Below are positions 1-8,218 of a DNA stretch of 47,311 nucleotides, piece by piece. The translations under genes were made by a program, and so were the position numbers. The notes beneath the pieces were generated by a model, which was given only the letters and a program-made list of their open reading frames with translations, searched no databases and was not told the origin of the DNA. Origin of the DNA: UBA1738 sp045655325 (GTDB lineage Bacteria > Bacillota > Clostridia > UBA1381); NCBI GenBank assembly GCA_045655325.1, contig JAZOOY010000047.1, positions 1-47,311 on the forward strand. Reading direction: 5' to 3'. The number at the start of each line of letters is the position of its first letter. Positions within the stretch are counted from its first letter, which is position 1.

Positions 1-44
1 CAAATGTCGGTAAGCCATACCCAATAAAGCAGGTTATTTTCCAT
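1..44 (-). CDS. Start of a DprA-like DNA-processing protein (partial)
   Basis: Only the first 14 codons lie in the window; the gene runs off the left edge. An ATG at 44-42 is preceded on the minus strand by GGAGG with good spacing, and the frame reads MENNLLYWVWLTDI. The aromatic 'YWxWL' opening is typical of clostridial DNA-processing protein DprA, which binds single-stranded DNA and loads RecA during natural transformation. A strong -35/-10 pair lies just upstream, so this is a genuine gene start. The family assignment rests on a very short peptide and is tentative. Confidence 0.45.
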   Translation of the reverse strand, partial: MENNLLYWVWLTDI

Positions 45-78
45 ATTTTCCTCCAACAAAAAAATCTTCACATCTTAT

Positions 79-107
79 ACCATACTACAAAATGGTACGA
101 ATGTCAA
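79..107 (-). promoter_or_regulatory. Sigma-A-type promoter of the DprA-like gene
   Basis: On the minus strand TTGACA (107-102) is followed after 17 bases by TATGGT (84-79). The -35 is perfect and the -10 matches 4 of 6. The RBS and ATG at 44 follow about 30 bases downstream. Confidence 0.5.
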
Positions 108-159
108 AGATTTTTTTAAAATTTTCTATATAATAGGAAAGTTTTTTTCAAAAGCACCC

Positions 160-903
160 TTATCTTTTGGCTTCATAAACCAGCAAAGATGCCGCAACCG
201 CCACGTTTAAGGACTCTGCACGGCCATAAATCGGGATTTTTACAATTGTGTCGGAAATCGACAGGATTTCGTCCGAAATGCCGTTTGCTTCGTTGCCTAC
301 CACGATAATGGTTTTGCCGGAATAATCTGCATCCTTAAAGTCAATGGTGTTGTCTGTCAAAGCTCCGCTTATAACCTTGTATCCGTCATCTTTCATCTTC
401 AAAATGTCGGCTTTTGTAAGGCCGGACTTTGCCTTAATATGGAAAAATGAACCCATACTTGCACGAACAGTTTTCGGGCTGTAAATGTCAACAGTATCCT
501 CCATTAAAAGAAGTCCGCAGTCTGCCGCATCACATATACGTATAATCGTGCCCATATTGCCCGGGTCGTTGACTTTGTCACATAATAGGTATAATTCCCT
601 ATCTAACGCCTTTTCGTCGTCCTGTGGCATATTTATGACCGCAATAACACCTTGTGGCGTATCGGTATCACATAAAGGTGCAAAGATTTCATCTGCCACC
701 ATATAGATGTTCTCAAAATTAAAGCTCTCGGAAAGTTTATCCGATACTGCAATAAAATCAATATCAGCACCTGCTTCTATTGCATCACGAACCGACTTTA
801 TTCCCTCAATGGTGTATTGACGGTTTTTCATTCTCGCCTTTTTGGTCTTTAGTGACTTTATATATTTATATGTTTCGTTCTTGGTTGAGGTAATCTCTTT
901 CAT
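160..903 (-). CDS. TrmH/SpoU-family RNA 2'-O-ribose methyltransferase
   Basis: Predicted SAM-dependent methyltransferase acting on the 2'-OH of a tRNA or rRNA nucleotide. The 247-residue protein has an N-terminal substrate-binding region (about 1-100) and a C-terminal SPOUT knot domain with all three family motifs: NDPGNMGTIIR (motif 1), VVGNEANGIS (motif 2) and IPIYGRAESLNVAVAAS (motif 3). I chose the ATG at 903 because AAGGAG sits eight bases upstream; the frame is open for 22 more codons to 969, but that stretch contains the promoter and has no RBS. It has its own promoter (941-969). The family includes RlmB and TrmH, and the exact target nucleotide cannot be told from sequence. Confidence 0.88.
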   Translation of the reverse strand: MKEITSTKNETYKYIKSLKTKKARMKNRQYTIEGIKSVRDAIEAGADIDFIAVSDKLSESFNFENIYMVADEIFAPLCDTDTPQGVIAVINMPQDDEKALDRELYLLCDKVNDPGNMGTIIRICDAADCGLLLMEDTVDIYSPKTVRASMGSFFHIKAKSGLTKADILKMKDDGYKVISGALTDNTIDFKDADYSGKTIIVVGNEANGISDEILSISDTIVKIPIYGRAESLNVAVAASLLVYEAKR

Positions 904-940
904 TAATTGATTTCTCCTTAATAAGCGTTCACTCACACCT

Positions 941-969
941 AGTATAACATATAGCAAAATAAATGGCAA
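941..969 (-). promoter_or_regulatory. Sigma-A-type promoter of the TrmH-family gene
   Basis: Minus strand TTGCCA (969-964), 17-base spacer, TATACT (946-941). The start codon at 903 lies about 40 bases downstream, and the -35 abuts the preceding gene's terminator. Confidence 0.6.
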
Positions 970-970
970 G

Positions 971-1001
971 AAAAAGGAGAGTTAAAAACTTAACTCTCCT
1001 T
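971..1001 (-). terminator. Rho-independent terminator after the DHHW gene
   Basis: A perfect 12-bp stem (990-1001 with 974-985), a four-base loop and a run of five T on the minus strand, directly downstream of the stop at 1013. Confidence 0.8.
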
Positions 1002-1012
1002 AAAATTTTACT

Positions 1013-2113
1013 TTAGTGCATTGCTAAGCTGTTGTTTAGAAGTGTTGTGCTATAAATAAAATAAACATCTTGATTATCAAAATCTATAAAATTACCCACA
1101 AAAGCACTTCCGATATAACGAATATCAACAACTGTTATCTTGCTGTATGCTGGGACTAAAAGCGGAACAAGACTGCTTGCATAGGAATCTCTGAAAACTA
1201 CCAGCTCTTTTTCAGATGAAGCATTTTCATTTTCAATCGTAACCAAAGGTGTTGTTCCTGATAGGAACATTTCATATGAATCCTTGCCGGTTGCTTTTTC
1301 CATATTATAAATGTCACCGCTTACTGCCTTACCCGTATCGTAGTACTTAACCTTGCAAGAGTTTAAAATATCATTTGTAAGATACTTGATTGTATCAGGT
1401 TCCACAGGCAAAGCTGACTGCCCTAGATACACTCCTTTAAAAGGTTTTTCAAGTGTGTTTACAGTATATTGAGATTTTGCTGACCCACCCATACTTTCTG
1501 CAACAAATTCCGCAATATCAACAATACTTTCCTGCTTCCAGTGAGAATCTGTTCTATAAAAATCGTCAATAGAAAGAAACGGAACAAGGTCAATGTAATT
1601 CATATAGTCCACTCTGTTTTTAAAGTTTTCAATAAACTCATGGTAATCTATTGACAGATATCCATTTTTCTCTGCAAGAAAATAGTTTTTGTCAGGAACA
1701 ATTGAAAGATACACATTAACATCCTTGTCCTTTAAATAAGAATCGTACAAAAAATCAAATCTTTCCTGTGCATAATCAAGCATTTCATCGTTTACAGGGT
1801 ATTCAATTTTTGAGATATGGTCATCCGCAAGATACAAGGAATTATTGTCTTTTTTATTAAAGATATACTCTGAAAAAAGTGCTTTTACGCTTCTAAAAGT
1901 GTCTCTTTTAGGGAAATGGTCTACCACATAGTTTTCAAACCCTTTCATAAATTCTCCGGATAAAACTGTTTCCAAAGAAAGCTCCGGCTTTTCCGCAAGA
2001 GGTCTTCTTTCTGCTTCAGAATAGTCCTGTTTTGGAAGTAGCCAGCACGCAAGTGTTATCATAAAGACTATAGTAGCAACAATTAATGTTAAAACTTTAC
2101 TTTTATTTTTCAT
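1013..2113 (-). CDS. DHHW-family / AlgJ-AlgX-like SGNH acyl-transfer protein
   Basis: A 366-residue membrane-tethered extracytoplasmic protein: one N-terminal transmembrane segment (about 7-27), then a domain like those of AlgJ/AlgX and the Firmicutes 'DHHW' proteins. D189-S190-H191-W192 corresponds to the DHHW motif, and RDS with S310 supplies the likely nucleophilic Ser, giving the Ser-Asp-His set of an SGNH hydrolase/transferase. In related systems such a protein takes acyl groups delivered by an MBOAT protein and puts them on an exported polysaccharide. The MBOAT gene ends ten bases upstream, so the two are co-transcribed. RBS GAGGTG precedes the ATG. The acceptor polymer is unknown. Confidence 0.82.
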   Translation of the reverse strand: MKNKSKVLTLIVATIVFMITLACWLLPKQDYSEAERRPLAEKPELSLETVLSGEFMKGFENYVVDHFPKRDTFRSVKALFSEYIFNKKDNNSLYLADDHISKIEYPVNDEMLDYAQERFDFLYDSYLKDKDVNVYLSIVPDKNYFLAEKNGYLSIDYHEFIENFKNRVDYMNYIDLVPFLSIDDFYRTDSHWKQESIVDIAEFVAESMGGSAKSQYTVNTLEKPFKGVYLGQSALPVEPDTIKYLTNDILNSCKVKYYDTGKAVSGDIYNMEKATGKDSYEMFLSGTTPLVTIENENASSEKELVVFRDSYASSLVPLLVPAYSKITVVDIRYIGSAFVGNFIDFDNQDVYFIYSTTLLNNSLAMH

Positions 2114-2123
2114 AACTCACCTC

Positions 2124-3524
2124 TTAAAAACGGAAATACAAGAACGGATTAAATGAACCGTCTGCTAAATATCCCGATGAAACAATAATCAGCAAAAGTA
2201 AAACTACAATTTCAAGAACATCAAATAATGCTTTTTTCTTAATTTTTGATTCTATTTGGTGAACACCATTTTTCACAAGTGGTGTTGCTCCTATCATGGC
2301 AATAATTAGAACAAAACCATAATTTTTAAGCTGATACCAGAACTCCGCCGATAGCAAAGGAAGGTCGCCTTTGCCAAACATTCCTCCCAGCCTCATAAAA
2401 GCCTCGGTCATATTTGGTGCACTGAAAATCATAAAACTTACTGCGACAAAGAACAAAACATATACGTGGCCTAAAAATTTATGCTTTTCTAAGTGCTTAA
2501 GATAGAAAAACTTTTCAAGAGTCAGCAAAATTCCAAAATATAATCCCCATACTATAAAATTCCACTCTGCGCCATGCCAGAAACCTGTCACAAACCATAC
2601 AATAAAGATGTTCAGAAGTAATCTTGCTCTCTTTACTCTGTTTCCACCAAGAGGAATGTAGACATAATCTCTGAACCATGAGCCAAGAGAAATATGCCAT
2701 CTGCGCCAGAATTCTGTGATACTTCCCGCAATAAACGGATAATTGAAGTTTTCCATAAAATCGAAACCAAAAAGTTTTCCAAGGCCTATTGCCATGTCAC
2801 TGTATCCGGAAAAATCAAAGTAAATCTGTAACATATAAGCCACAACAAACAGCCAGTGATAAAGCACTGAACTATCCGGCGTTTGTAAAAACGTTTCGCA
2901 AAGTTCACCTAAGGTGTTTGCTATCAGAATTTTCTTTGAAAGACCGAATATAAATCTTCTGCATCCTTCCGCCGCTTTGTCAAAGCTATGCTCTCTTTTG
3001 GTAAGCTGATGCTCAATATCTGAATACCTGACAATAGGTCCTGCAATAAGTTGCGGGAAAAGTGCTATATAAGTAGCAAGATTTACAGGGTTTTTCTGCA
3101 CCGAAACAGTGCCTCTATAAACATCTACTGTATAGCTTAAAATCTGAAAGGTATAAAAACTGATACCTATCGGAAGTGCAAGCTTTAAAAGCGGTACGGA
3201 AAGCCCTGTAACGCTATTAAAATTGGATATAAAGAAATCTGCATATTTAAAATAAGCTAGTCCTGCAAGGCTAAATAGCACCGAAATTATCATAAAAACT
3301 TTCGATAACATCTTGCCTCTGAACTTATCAATAAGTAGCCCAAAAACATATCCCGCTAAAACCGTTGCAATCATTAAAAATACGTATTTGGGTTCACCCC
3401 ATCCGTAAAAAACCAAACTTGCAATAAGAAGTACTGGATTCTTTAGGATTTTTGGCGCCGAAAAATAAAGTATCAAAACAACGGGCAAAAAGTAATATAG
3501 AAAAGGAATACTCGAAAATAACAT
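2124..3524 (-). CDS. MBOAT-family membrane O-acyltransferase (AlgI/DltB/PatA-like)
   Basis: A 466-residue polytopic membrane protein with about ten hydrophobic segments. The MBOAT signature residues are present: H277 in WRRWHISLGSWFRDYVYIPLGG and the catalytic H317 in GFWHGAEWNF. Family members move an acyl (usually acetyl) group across the membrane to an extracytoplasmic acceptor or partner protein. AAGGAG precedes the ATG. It lies between an upstream lipoprotein and the downstream DHHW gene. DltB is the main alternative, but no dltA, dltC or dltD is nearby, so an AlgI-like polysaccharide O-acetylase is more likely. Confidence 0.92.
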   Translation of the reverse strand: MLFSSIPFLYYFLPVVLILYFSAPKILKNPVLLIASLVFYGWGEPKYVFLMIATVLAGYVFGLLIDKFRGKMLSKVFMIISVLFSLAGLAYFKYADFFISNFNSVTGLSVPLLKLALPIGISFYTFQILSYTVDVYRGTVSVQKNPVNLATYIALFPQLIAGPIVRYSDIEHQLTKREHSFDKAAEGCRRFIFGLSKKILIANTLGELCETFLQTPDSSVLYHWLFVVAYMLQIYFDFSGYSDMAIGLGKLFGFDFMENFNYPFIAGSITEFWRRWHISLGSWFRDYVYIPLGGNRVKRARLLLNIFIVWFVTGFWHGAEWNFIVWGLYFGILLTLEKFFYLKHLEKHKFLGHVYVLFFVAVSFMIFSAPNMTEAFMRLGGMFGKGDLPLLSAEFWYQLKNYGFVLIIAMIGATPLVKNGVHQIESKIKKKALFDVLEIVVLLLLIIVSSGYLADGSFNPFLYFRF

Positions 3525-3552
3525 ATTGTTTACTCCTTAAACCTTTTACAAC

Positions 3553-3590
3553 AAAAAACGCTCGCAATCGGCGACCGTTTTTTATTTTTT
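3553..3590 (-). terminator. Terminator between the lipoprotein and MBOAT genes
   Basis: A 13-bp stem with one mismatch (3553-3565 with 3571-3583), a five-base loop, and T-rich sequence on both strands. On the minus strand it follows the lipoprotein stop at 3595. Because the MBOAT start is only about 30 bases further on, it may act as a partial terminator that lowers downstream expression. Confidence 0.65.
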
Positions 3591-3594
3591 TAAA

Positions 3595-4332
3595 CTATTC
3601 TTCTAAAGTTGTTGGGCACATAACAAAGAATACTTTGTTTCCAACACTTCCTGTTACCATCTCGTCAGCTGTAACGCAAATGTTCCATCTAAGGTTTGCA
3701 TTACTCTTAAGAGTTGATATAAATGCAGGAACGTCTGCTTGATTTTCAAGCTCAAAAACGTAACCAATAAATGGAATTGATCCAATCATCGGCATAAATA
3801 CAGCGCCTGACTTAAAGCCCTTGATTTCAGTATTGTCAAATCCTGAAAGAAGACCTTCTTCAACCGGCATAGCACCACCCATAAACTGAATTGCAGGGTT
3901 TGTAATAAGTGCATTTGCAAGCTCTTCTGTTCCCATTGAAGCTGCCTTCTGCTTAAAATCAGCAAGAAGTGTGTTTCCCAAAGTTTTTTTAGCTTCAGGT
4001 GTTGGTTCCGGCTTTGCTGTAGGTGTAGCTTCAGGTGTCTTTTCCGGTTTTGCAGTAGGTGTTGTTACAGGTGTTGCAGTAGGGTTTGCTGTAGGATTTG
4101 TAGCTGGCTTTGTAGCAGGCTTTTTGTCTTCCTTGTCTTTAGAATCTACAGGCTTTTCCTGTTCTTCTATAATAACATCTTCTGTTCCGCCTGCAACAGT
4201 TTCGTCTGTCTTGTCTGTTTCAACGATTGCTTCGCTTCCCATTTCGTTTGTTTCTCCATTGTTTTTGCTACCGCAAGCAGCAAGTGATGCTAGCATTGAA
4301 ATAACTAGCAAAATTGTAAGTATTTTTTTCAT
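3595..4332 (-). CDS. Secreted lipoprotein with Pro/Thr-rich linker
   Basis: Function unknown. The 245-residue protein starts with a lipoprotein signal peptide ending in LAAC (lipidated Cys20). An acidic stretch (about 25-70) is followed by a degenerate linker of TP/KP/NP units (about 72-118) that would span the cell wall. The C-terminal domain of about 125 residues (from TLGNTLLADF) has mixed hydrophobic and polar sequence; I recognise no family. Other lipoproteins of this build occur in gut Clostridia. GGGAG precedes the ATG. It lies upstream of the MBOAT/DHHW genes but is separated from them by a terminator-like hairpin, so a shared role is only a guess. Confidence 0.75.
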   Translation of the reverse strand: MKKILTILLVISMLASLAACGSKNNGETNEMGSEAIVETDKTDETVAGGTEDVIIEEQEKPVDSKDKEDKKPATKPATNPTANPTATPVTTPTAKPEKTPEATPTAKPEPTPEAKKTLGNTLLADFKQKAASMGTEELANALITNPAIQFMGGAMPVEEGLLSGFDNTEIKGFKSGAVFMPMIGSIPFIGYVFELENQADVPAFISTLKSNANLRWNICVTADEMVTGSVGNKVFFVMCPTTLEE

Positions 4333-4409
4333 AATTTTTCTCCCTTTCGTATGTTTTCACTTATAATACTTTTTGACACCCCAAAAGGTTGCAAAAAATA
4401 ATTATTTTT

Positions 4410-4697
4410 TTATTTAATTTCAAATTCTCCAAGTTCTGCGGAAAGTACATAATCAGGTTTTAGTTCAAAAGAACGAACCATATGTGGCTGTTTGATATGA
4501 ATTTCCTGATGTTCCTTGCTTTCCCATGCTTCTATTAAAAGAATTTCGTCAGGGTCTTTTTCAGAGAAATAGTAGTCGTAACGGATACATCCGTCTTCTT
4601 TTCTTACGGCGTCAACTATTCCCTCTGACTTTAGCTTTTCAATATATTCTTCTCTTTTTCCCGGGATACATTTGAATACTACATAAATTGTATACAT
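4410..4697 (-). CDS. Antibiotic biosynthesis monooxygenase (ABM) fold protein
   Basis: A 95-residue protein of the dimeric ferredoxin-like ABM/YgiN superfamily. Visible family features are the opening beta strand (TIYVVFKCIPGKREEYIEKL), the central CIRYDYYFSEKDPDEILLIEAWES strand-loop-strand, and KEHQEIHIKQPHM, with the His-containing helix common in these proteins. Relatives act as quinol monooxygenases or haem-degrading enzymes, and many have no known substrate. Here no redox partner is adjacent. It has a good RBS (AAGGAG) and its own promoter (4825-4853). Confidence 0.85.
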   Translation of the reverse strand: MYTIYVVFKCIPGKREEYIEKLKSEGIVDAVRKEDGCIRYDYYFSEKDPDEILLIEAWESKEHQEIHIKQPHMVRSFELKPDYVLSAELGEFEIK

Positions 4698-4824
4698 AAT
4701 AACACTCCTTTCGTTATTTTATAGGCTTCTCCTCAAAGGGAAGGCTTTTTATTTCGACAATATTCGACACCCTTTATATACTCGTTTCAAGTTAGAAAAA
4801 AACAAATTCCCATTCATCCACTAT

Positions 4825-4853
4825 ATTTTATCACACTATGCAGGCTATATCAA
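4825..4853 (-). promoter_or_regulatory. Sigma-A-type promoter of the ABM gene
   Basis: Minus strand TTGATA (4853-4848), 17-base spacer, TAAAAT (4830-4825). The leader to the ATG at 4697 is about 120 bases and carries a GGGTGTCGAA sequence of unknown meaning. Confidence 0.6.
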
Positions 4854-4867
4854 GAAAAAATTACATC

Positions 4868-4896
4868 AAAAAACGGCTCAAAGTGAGCCGTTTTTT
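4868..4896. terminator. Bidirectional terminator after the OFA transporter
   Basis: A perfect 13-bp stem (4868-4880 with 4884-4896) with a three-base loop and A/T runs on both sides. It follows the stop of the transporter at 4924 on the minus strand. Confidence 0.85.
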
Positions 4897-4923
4897 AGTT
4901 TATATCAAGTTAGTACAGAAAAA

Positions 4924-6237
4924 TTATTCAGCTTTTTTTGGTTTCTTTACAAAGAACATACTCATAGCTAATGCAACAATATAAAGAGCGATTGTCACAT
5001 ACAGCACAGTCTGATAACCAACAGGATTTACCATATTACCAGCCACTTCTACTTCTTCACCAAAATGATTTACAATCCATGTAGCAAGCTGGTTTCCTGT
5101 AAGACCTGCAAAGCCCCAAGCTGACAAAGTGATTCCATGGATAGCACTGATATTGCTCATTCCGTAATGGTCTGAAAGAAGTGTTGGAACATTTGAAAAT
5201 CCACCGCCGTAGCCTGCATTTACAAACATAAGAAGTACCAACACAAGAACGATAAGAGCTGTGTTACCTGCACCATTTGTTATAGCCCCTGTTAAAATTG
5301 CAGCAGCAGTAAGGATAATAGAAATAACAAATATAATCTTGAAAATAGTATTTCTGTCCTTCATCTTATCCGCCCAAGCTGAAAAGCCAAGTCTACCACC
5401 TGCGTTAAATATAGCAGAAGCTGTTGAGATTATTCCTACAAATCCTGCAAGGCCAATACACTTTACAATCATCTTTTCCTGAGATAAAAGTGCAAGACCA
5501 CAAGTGATATTGATATAGAACATCAACCAAATACCTATGTAATTTGTAATTTTTCTTGACTTAATGACAGCTATAATGCTGTTCTTTTCTTCCTTGCCCT
5601 GTGGTTCTTTCCAATCTGCAGGTTTTTTCAAAAGAAGGTGCCCCACAAACATCATAACAAAGTAAACTGCACCCAAAATCCAGAACATCTTATAAATGCC
5701 ACTCTCGCCCATTGTTTTAAGCATTGACTGCATTATAGGGCTTGCAATTGCCTTTGCCGCACCAAATCCTGCTACTGCAAGACCGGTTGCAAGACCTTTT
5801 CTGTCTGCAAACCAAAGCATAAGTGTTTTTACCGGTGAAAGGTATCCTGTACCAAGACCTATACCCATAATAACACCATAGCACAAATATATACCTATAA
5901 GAGCTACAAGGCTACCCTGATGTAGTCCACCGTAGTAAATAAATCCGCCGGTACCTATCATTCCCACAGAGAAACATATTGCCGCAATCAATGATGACTT
6001 GTGAATATCCTTTTCTACTACGTTACCTAAAAATGCAGCCGACATTCCAAGGAAGAAAATGGCCAAACTGAATGCCCACTCTGCTGCGCCTTTTGAAAAT
6101 CCGATATAGTCTGCAATTTCCTGACTGAAAATTGACCAGCAGTACACTGTACCGATACTGCAGTGAAGCAACAAAGCCGGTATCGCAGCTCTAAACCATT
6201 TGTTTTCACTAAATCTGCCTAATAATTTTTTACTCAC
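4924..6237 (-). CDS. OFA-family MFS transporter (oxalate/formate-antiporter-like)
   Basis: A 437-residue major-facilitator protein with 12 predicted membrane spans. The first span region (IPALLLHCSIGTVYCWSIFS) and the long middle loop (about 205-225) fit the OFA subfamily, typified by the Oxalobacter oxalate:formate antiporter OxlT. Members carry small monocarboxylates or dicarboxylates, and the substrate here is unknown. The start is GTG at 6237 with GGGGAG nine bases upstream. It is a single-gene unit with its own promoter (6312-6340) and terminator (4868-4896). Confidence 0.88.
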   Translation of the reverse strand: MSKKLLGRFSENKWFRAAIPALLLHCSIGTVYCWSIFSQEIADYIGFSKGAAEWAFSLAIFFLGMSAAFLGNVVEKDIHKSSLIAAICFSVGMIGTGGFIYYGGLHQGSLVALIGIYLCYGVIMGIGLGTGYLSPVKTLMLWFADRKGLATGLAVAGFGAAKAIASPIMQSMLKTMGESGIYKMFWILGAVYFVMMFVGHLLLKKPADWKEPQGKEEKNSIIAVIKSRKITNYIGIWLMFYINITCGLALLSQEKMIVKCIGLAGFVGIISTASAIFNAGGRLGFSAWADKMKDRNTIFKIIFVISIILTAAAILTGAITNGAGNTALIVLVLVLLMFVNAGYGGGFSNVPTLLSDHYGMSNISAIHGITLSAWGFAGLTGNQLATWIVNHFGEEVEVAGNMVNPVGYQTVLYVTIALYIVALAMSMFFVKKPKKAE

Positions 6238-6311
6238 TGTTCTGTCTCCCCATATTTGTATTTTTTAATAACTTACAAATTTCGCGTTAAAACTTAACGC
6301 AAACCTTATAT

Positions 6312-6340
6312 ATTCTACTATATTTGACACACAATATCAA
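6312..6340 (-). promoter_or_regulatory. Sigma-A-type promoter of the OFA transporter
   Basis: Minus strand TTGATA (6340-6335), 17-base spacer, TAGAAT (6317-6312). It begins about 16 bases after the preceding gene's terminator. Confidence 0.6.
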
Positions 6341-6355
6341 GGAAAATTTTGCATC

Positions 6356-6384
6356 AAAAAACAGCTCATTTTGAGCTGTTTTTG
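6356..6384. terminator. Terminator overlapping the 3' end of the pyridoxal kinase gene
   Basis: Stem 6356-6368 with 6372-6384, loop TTT. The kinase stop codon (6366-6368) lies inside the stem, so the terminator is built partly from coding sequence. Confidence 0.8.
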
Positions 6385-7214
6385 TATAGTTTTTCCACAA
6401 GATATGGTATTTCTTTTTCAAATTCAACGCCGTACCAGTGCTTTTCTCTATTTGGCATTGTTGTTTCAATACATTTTCTTGTGTAGTCTGCTGCAAGTTT
6501 TAGAGCTTCATAAAGGCTCTTTCCTCGCATCAGACCACCAAGTGTTACTGATGAGAAAATGTCACCTGTGCCGTGGAATTTAGCGTCAATTTTGTCGTTC
6601 TGATAGTATGAAACCTCTCCTGTTTTGCTATCGTACATAGCAAATCCTGTCTTTCCTGCTTCAATTTCAATACCTGTCAAAACTGCGCATTTTGCACCAA
6701 GGGCACAAAGCTTTTTAAGAACGTCCTCAACGTATGCCTTATCATATCCTGATTCAACATATGGAATATCAAGCATAAAAGATGCTTCAGTTAAGTTTGG
6801 AACGATTATATCGGCTTTTGCACAAAGTGTTCCCATATGGCGTGCAAATTCAGGAGTAAAGCCTGTGTAAAGCTTGCCGTTATCCGCCATAGCAGGGTCA
6901 ACGAAAACAAGTGTGTTGTCACTTTTTGCATCAACAAATGCTTTCATCTGATCTATCTGTTCAAATGAACCAAGGTAGCCTGTATATATAGCGTCAAAAT
7001 CAATATTTTCCTCTTTCCAGTGTCCTATAATCTTTGGTATATCCTCAGAAAGGTCACGGAATGTAAAATTACCAAATCCGCCTGTATGTGTTGATAAAAC
7101 TGCAGTTGGAAGTATAACCGCTTCAACGCCCATTGCGGAGATTATCGGTAGTGCAACGGTAAGTGAGCATTTTCCAAAGCAGGAAATATCCTGAATAGTA
7201 ACTATTCTTTTCAT
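6366..7214 (-). CDS. Pyridoxal/pyridoxamine kinase (PfkB/ribokinase superfamily)
   Basis: Predicted ATP-dependent kinase of the vitamin B6 salvage pathway, forming pyridoxal 5'-phosphate or pyridoxamine 5'-phosphate. The N-terminus (RIVTIQDISCFGKCSLTVALPIIS) and TAVLSTHTGGF substrate region are typical of the Firmicutes pyridoxamine kinase group. HGTGDIFSS near the C-terminus holds the GTGD anion hole and catalytic Asp. The ATG at 7214 has GAGGTG six bases upstream; a GTG three codons earlier lies inside that RBS and is unlikely to be used. It is a stand-alone gene. A hydroxymethylpyrimidine kinase role is the main alternative. Confidence 0.9.
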   Translation of the reverse strand: MKRIVTIQDISCFGKCSLTVALPIISAMGVEAVILPTAVLSTHTGGFGNFTFRDLSEDIPKIIGHWKEENIDFDAIYTGYLGSFEQIDQMKAFVDAKSDNTLVFVDPAMADNGKLYTGFTPEFARHMGTLCAKADIIVPNLTEASFMLDIPYVESGYDKAYVEDVLKKLCALGAKCAVLTGIEIEAGKTGFAMYDSKTGEVSYYQNDKIDAKFHGTGDIFSSVTLGGLMRGKSLYEALKLAADYTRKCIETTMPNREKHWYGVEFEKEIPYLVEKLYKNSSK

Positions 7215-7320
7215 TTTATTCACCTCGTATATTTTATACCTTTATTTTACAATAGTTCTGATAATATTTAAATCACCAAAATAAATAATTTTTATATAAC
7301 CAGATTGCAAAAAATGGTAC

Positions 7321-7348
7321 AAAAAAAGCTGCTTTATAAGCAGCTTTT
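7321..7348 (-). terminator. Terminator of rpsT
   Basis: Stem 7324-7334 with 7338-7348, three-base loop, and a run of seven T on the minus strand, immediately after the rpsT stop. Confidence 0.85.
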
Positions 7349-7351
7349 CTC

Positions 7352-7618
7352 TTACGCGTCAATCTTTGCAAGCTTAAGTGCTAGCTGTGATTTCTTTCTA
7401 GCAGCAGCATTCTTGTGAAGAATACCGTGCTTTACGCTCTTATCCAACTTGCTTACTGCATTGTTGAATAGTACCTTTGCTTCATCAACATTGTTTGCTT
7501 CAACAGCATCGTTGAACTTTCTAACAGCTGTCTTAAGAGCTGTCTTGTGCATCTGGTTGATAAGAGTCTTCTTCTTAATAACCAAAACACGCTTTTTTGC
7601 TGATTTAATGTTAGGCAT
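7352..7618 (-). CDS. rpsT: 30S ribosomal protein S20
   Basis: An 88-residue, very basic, helical protein with the S20 pattern: MPNIKSAKKRV at the start, ALKTAVRKF in the middle and KHGILHKNAAARKKSQL at the end. It binds 16S rRNA in the body of the small subunit. The RBS (GGAGGTG) is strong. It is a single-gene transcript with a good promoter (7658-7686) and terminator (7321-7348). Confidence 0.97.
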   Translation of the reverse strand: MPNIKSAKKRVLVIKKKTLINQMHKTALKTAVRKFNDAVEANNVDEAKVLFNNAVSKLDKSVKHGILHKNAAARKKSQLALKLAKIDA

Positions 7619-7657
7619 AATGTCACCTCCGAATAGTTTAATACATAATACCTTGAT

Positions 7658-7686
7658 ATTTTACCACAATCAAACAAAAAATGCAA
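7658..7686 (-). promoter_or_regulatory. Sigma-A-type promoter of rpsT
   Basis: Minus strand TTGCAT (7686-7681), 17-base spacer, TAAAAT (7663-7658), about 40 bases before the start codon. Confidence 0.65.
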
Positions 7687-7714
7687 GTGTTTTTTTTAAA
7701 TTTTCCAAAAATTT

Positions 7715-8203
7715 TTAATAACCCATCTGTCCGCTTAAGGATTCGTCGTCCAAAACCCAGTCATTTACGTCAACTATGCGGTACTCATCGTGGGTATCTC
7801 GAATGACAACTTGCTTTATTCCAGCGTTTATCACCATACGCTTACACATTGCACAGCAACAACTGTTGCTAACCAGCTCACCTGTTGATGCCTCAAGGCC
7901 AACTAAATATAGAGTTGAATCAATAAGTTCATTACGGGAAGCCGAAATTATAGCATTTGCTTCTGCGTGAACACTTCTGCACATTTCATATCTCTCGCCT
8001 CTTGGAATATTCATCTGCTGACGAATACAAACACCAAGGTCGCTACAGTTCTTTCTGCCACGTGGTGCACCAACGTAACCTGTTGAGATAATTTCATCAT
8101 TTTTGACGATAATCGCACCATAGTTACGGCGTAGGCAAGTGCCACGCTCTGCAACTGTCTGGGCTATATCAAGATAGTAGTTTGTCTTGTCTCTTCTTTC
8201 CAT
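7715..8203 (-). CDS. Deoxycytidylate (dCMP) deaminase family protein, ComEB-like
   Basis: A 162-residue zinc-dependent deaminase, predicted to convert dCMP to dUMP as a step towards dTMP. The zinc and proton-shuttle motif H79-A-E81 is present, and C117-A-M-C120 supplies the other two zinc ligands. A Cys replaces the Pro usually found before the first of these, giving the unusual run CCCAMC. Length and the N-terminal TCLRRNYGAIIV region match the dCMP deaminase/ComEB group rather than cytidine deaminase. It lies 15 bases after recO on the same strand, so it is probably the last gene of the era-recO cluster. Confidence 0.9.
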   Translation of the reverse strand: MERRDKTNYYLDIAQTVAERGTCLRRNYGAIIVKNDEIISTGYVGAPRGRKNCSDLGVCIRQQMNIPRGERYEMCRSVHAEANAIISASRNELIDSTLYLVGLEASTGELVSNSCCCAMCKRMVINAGIKQVVIRDTHDEYRIVDVNDWVLDDESLSGQMGY

Positions 8204-8218
8204 TATGTATTCTCCCTT

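Noticed and set aside
3971..4366. Plus-strand hydrophobic frame rich in Gly, Val and Phe
   Set aside because: Antisense shadow of the Pro/Thr/Lys-rich linker of the lipoprotein; no RBS.
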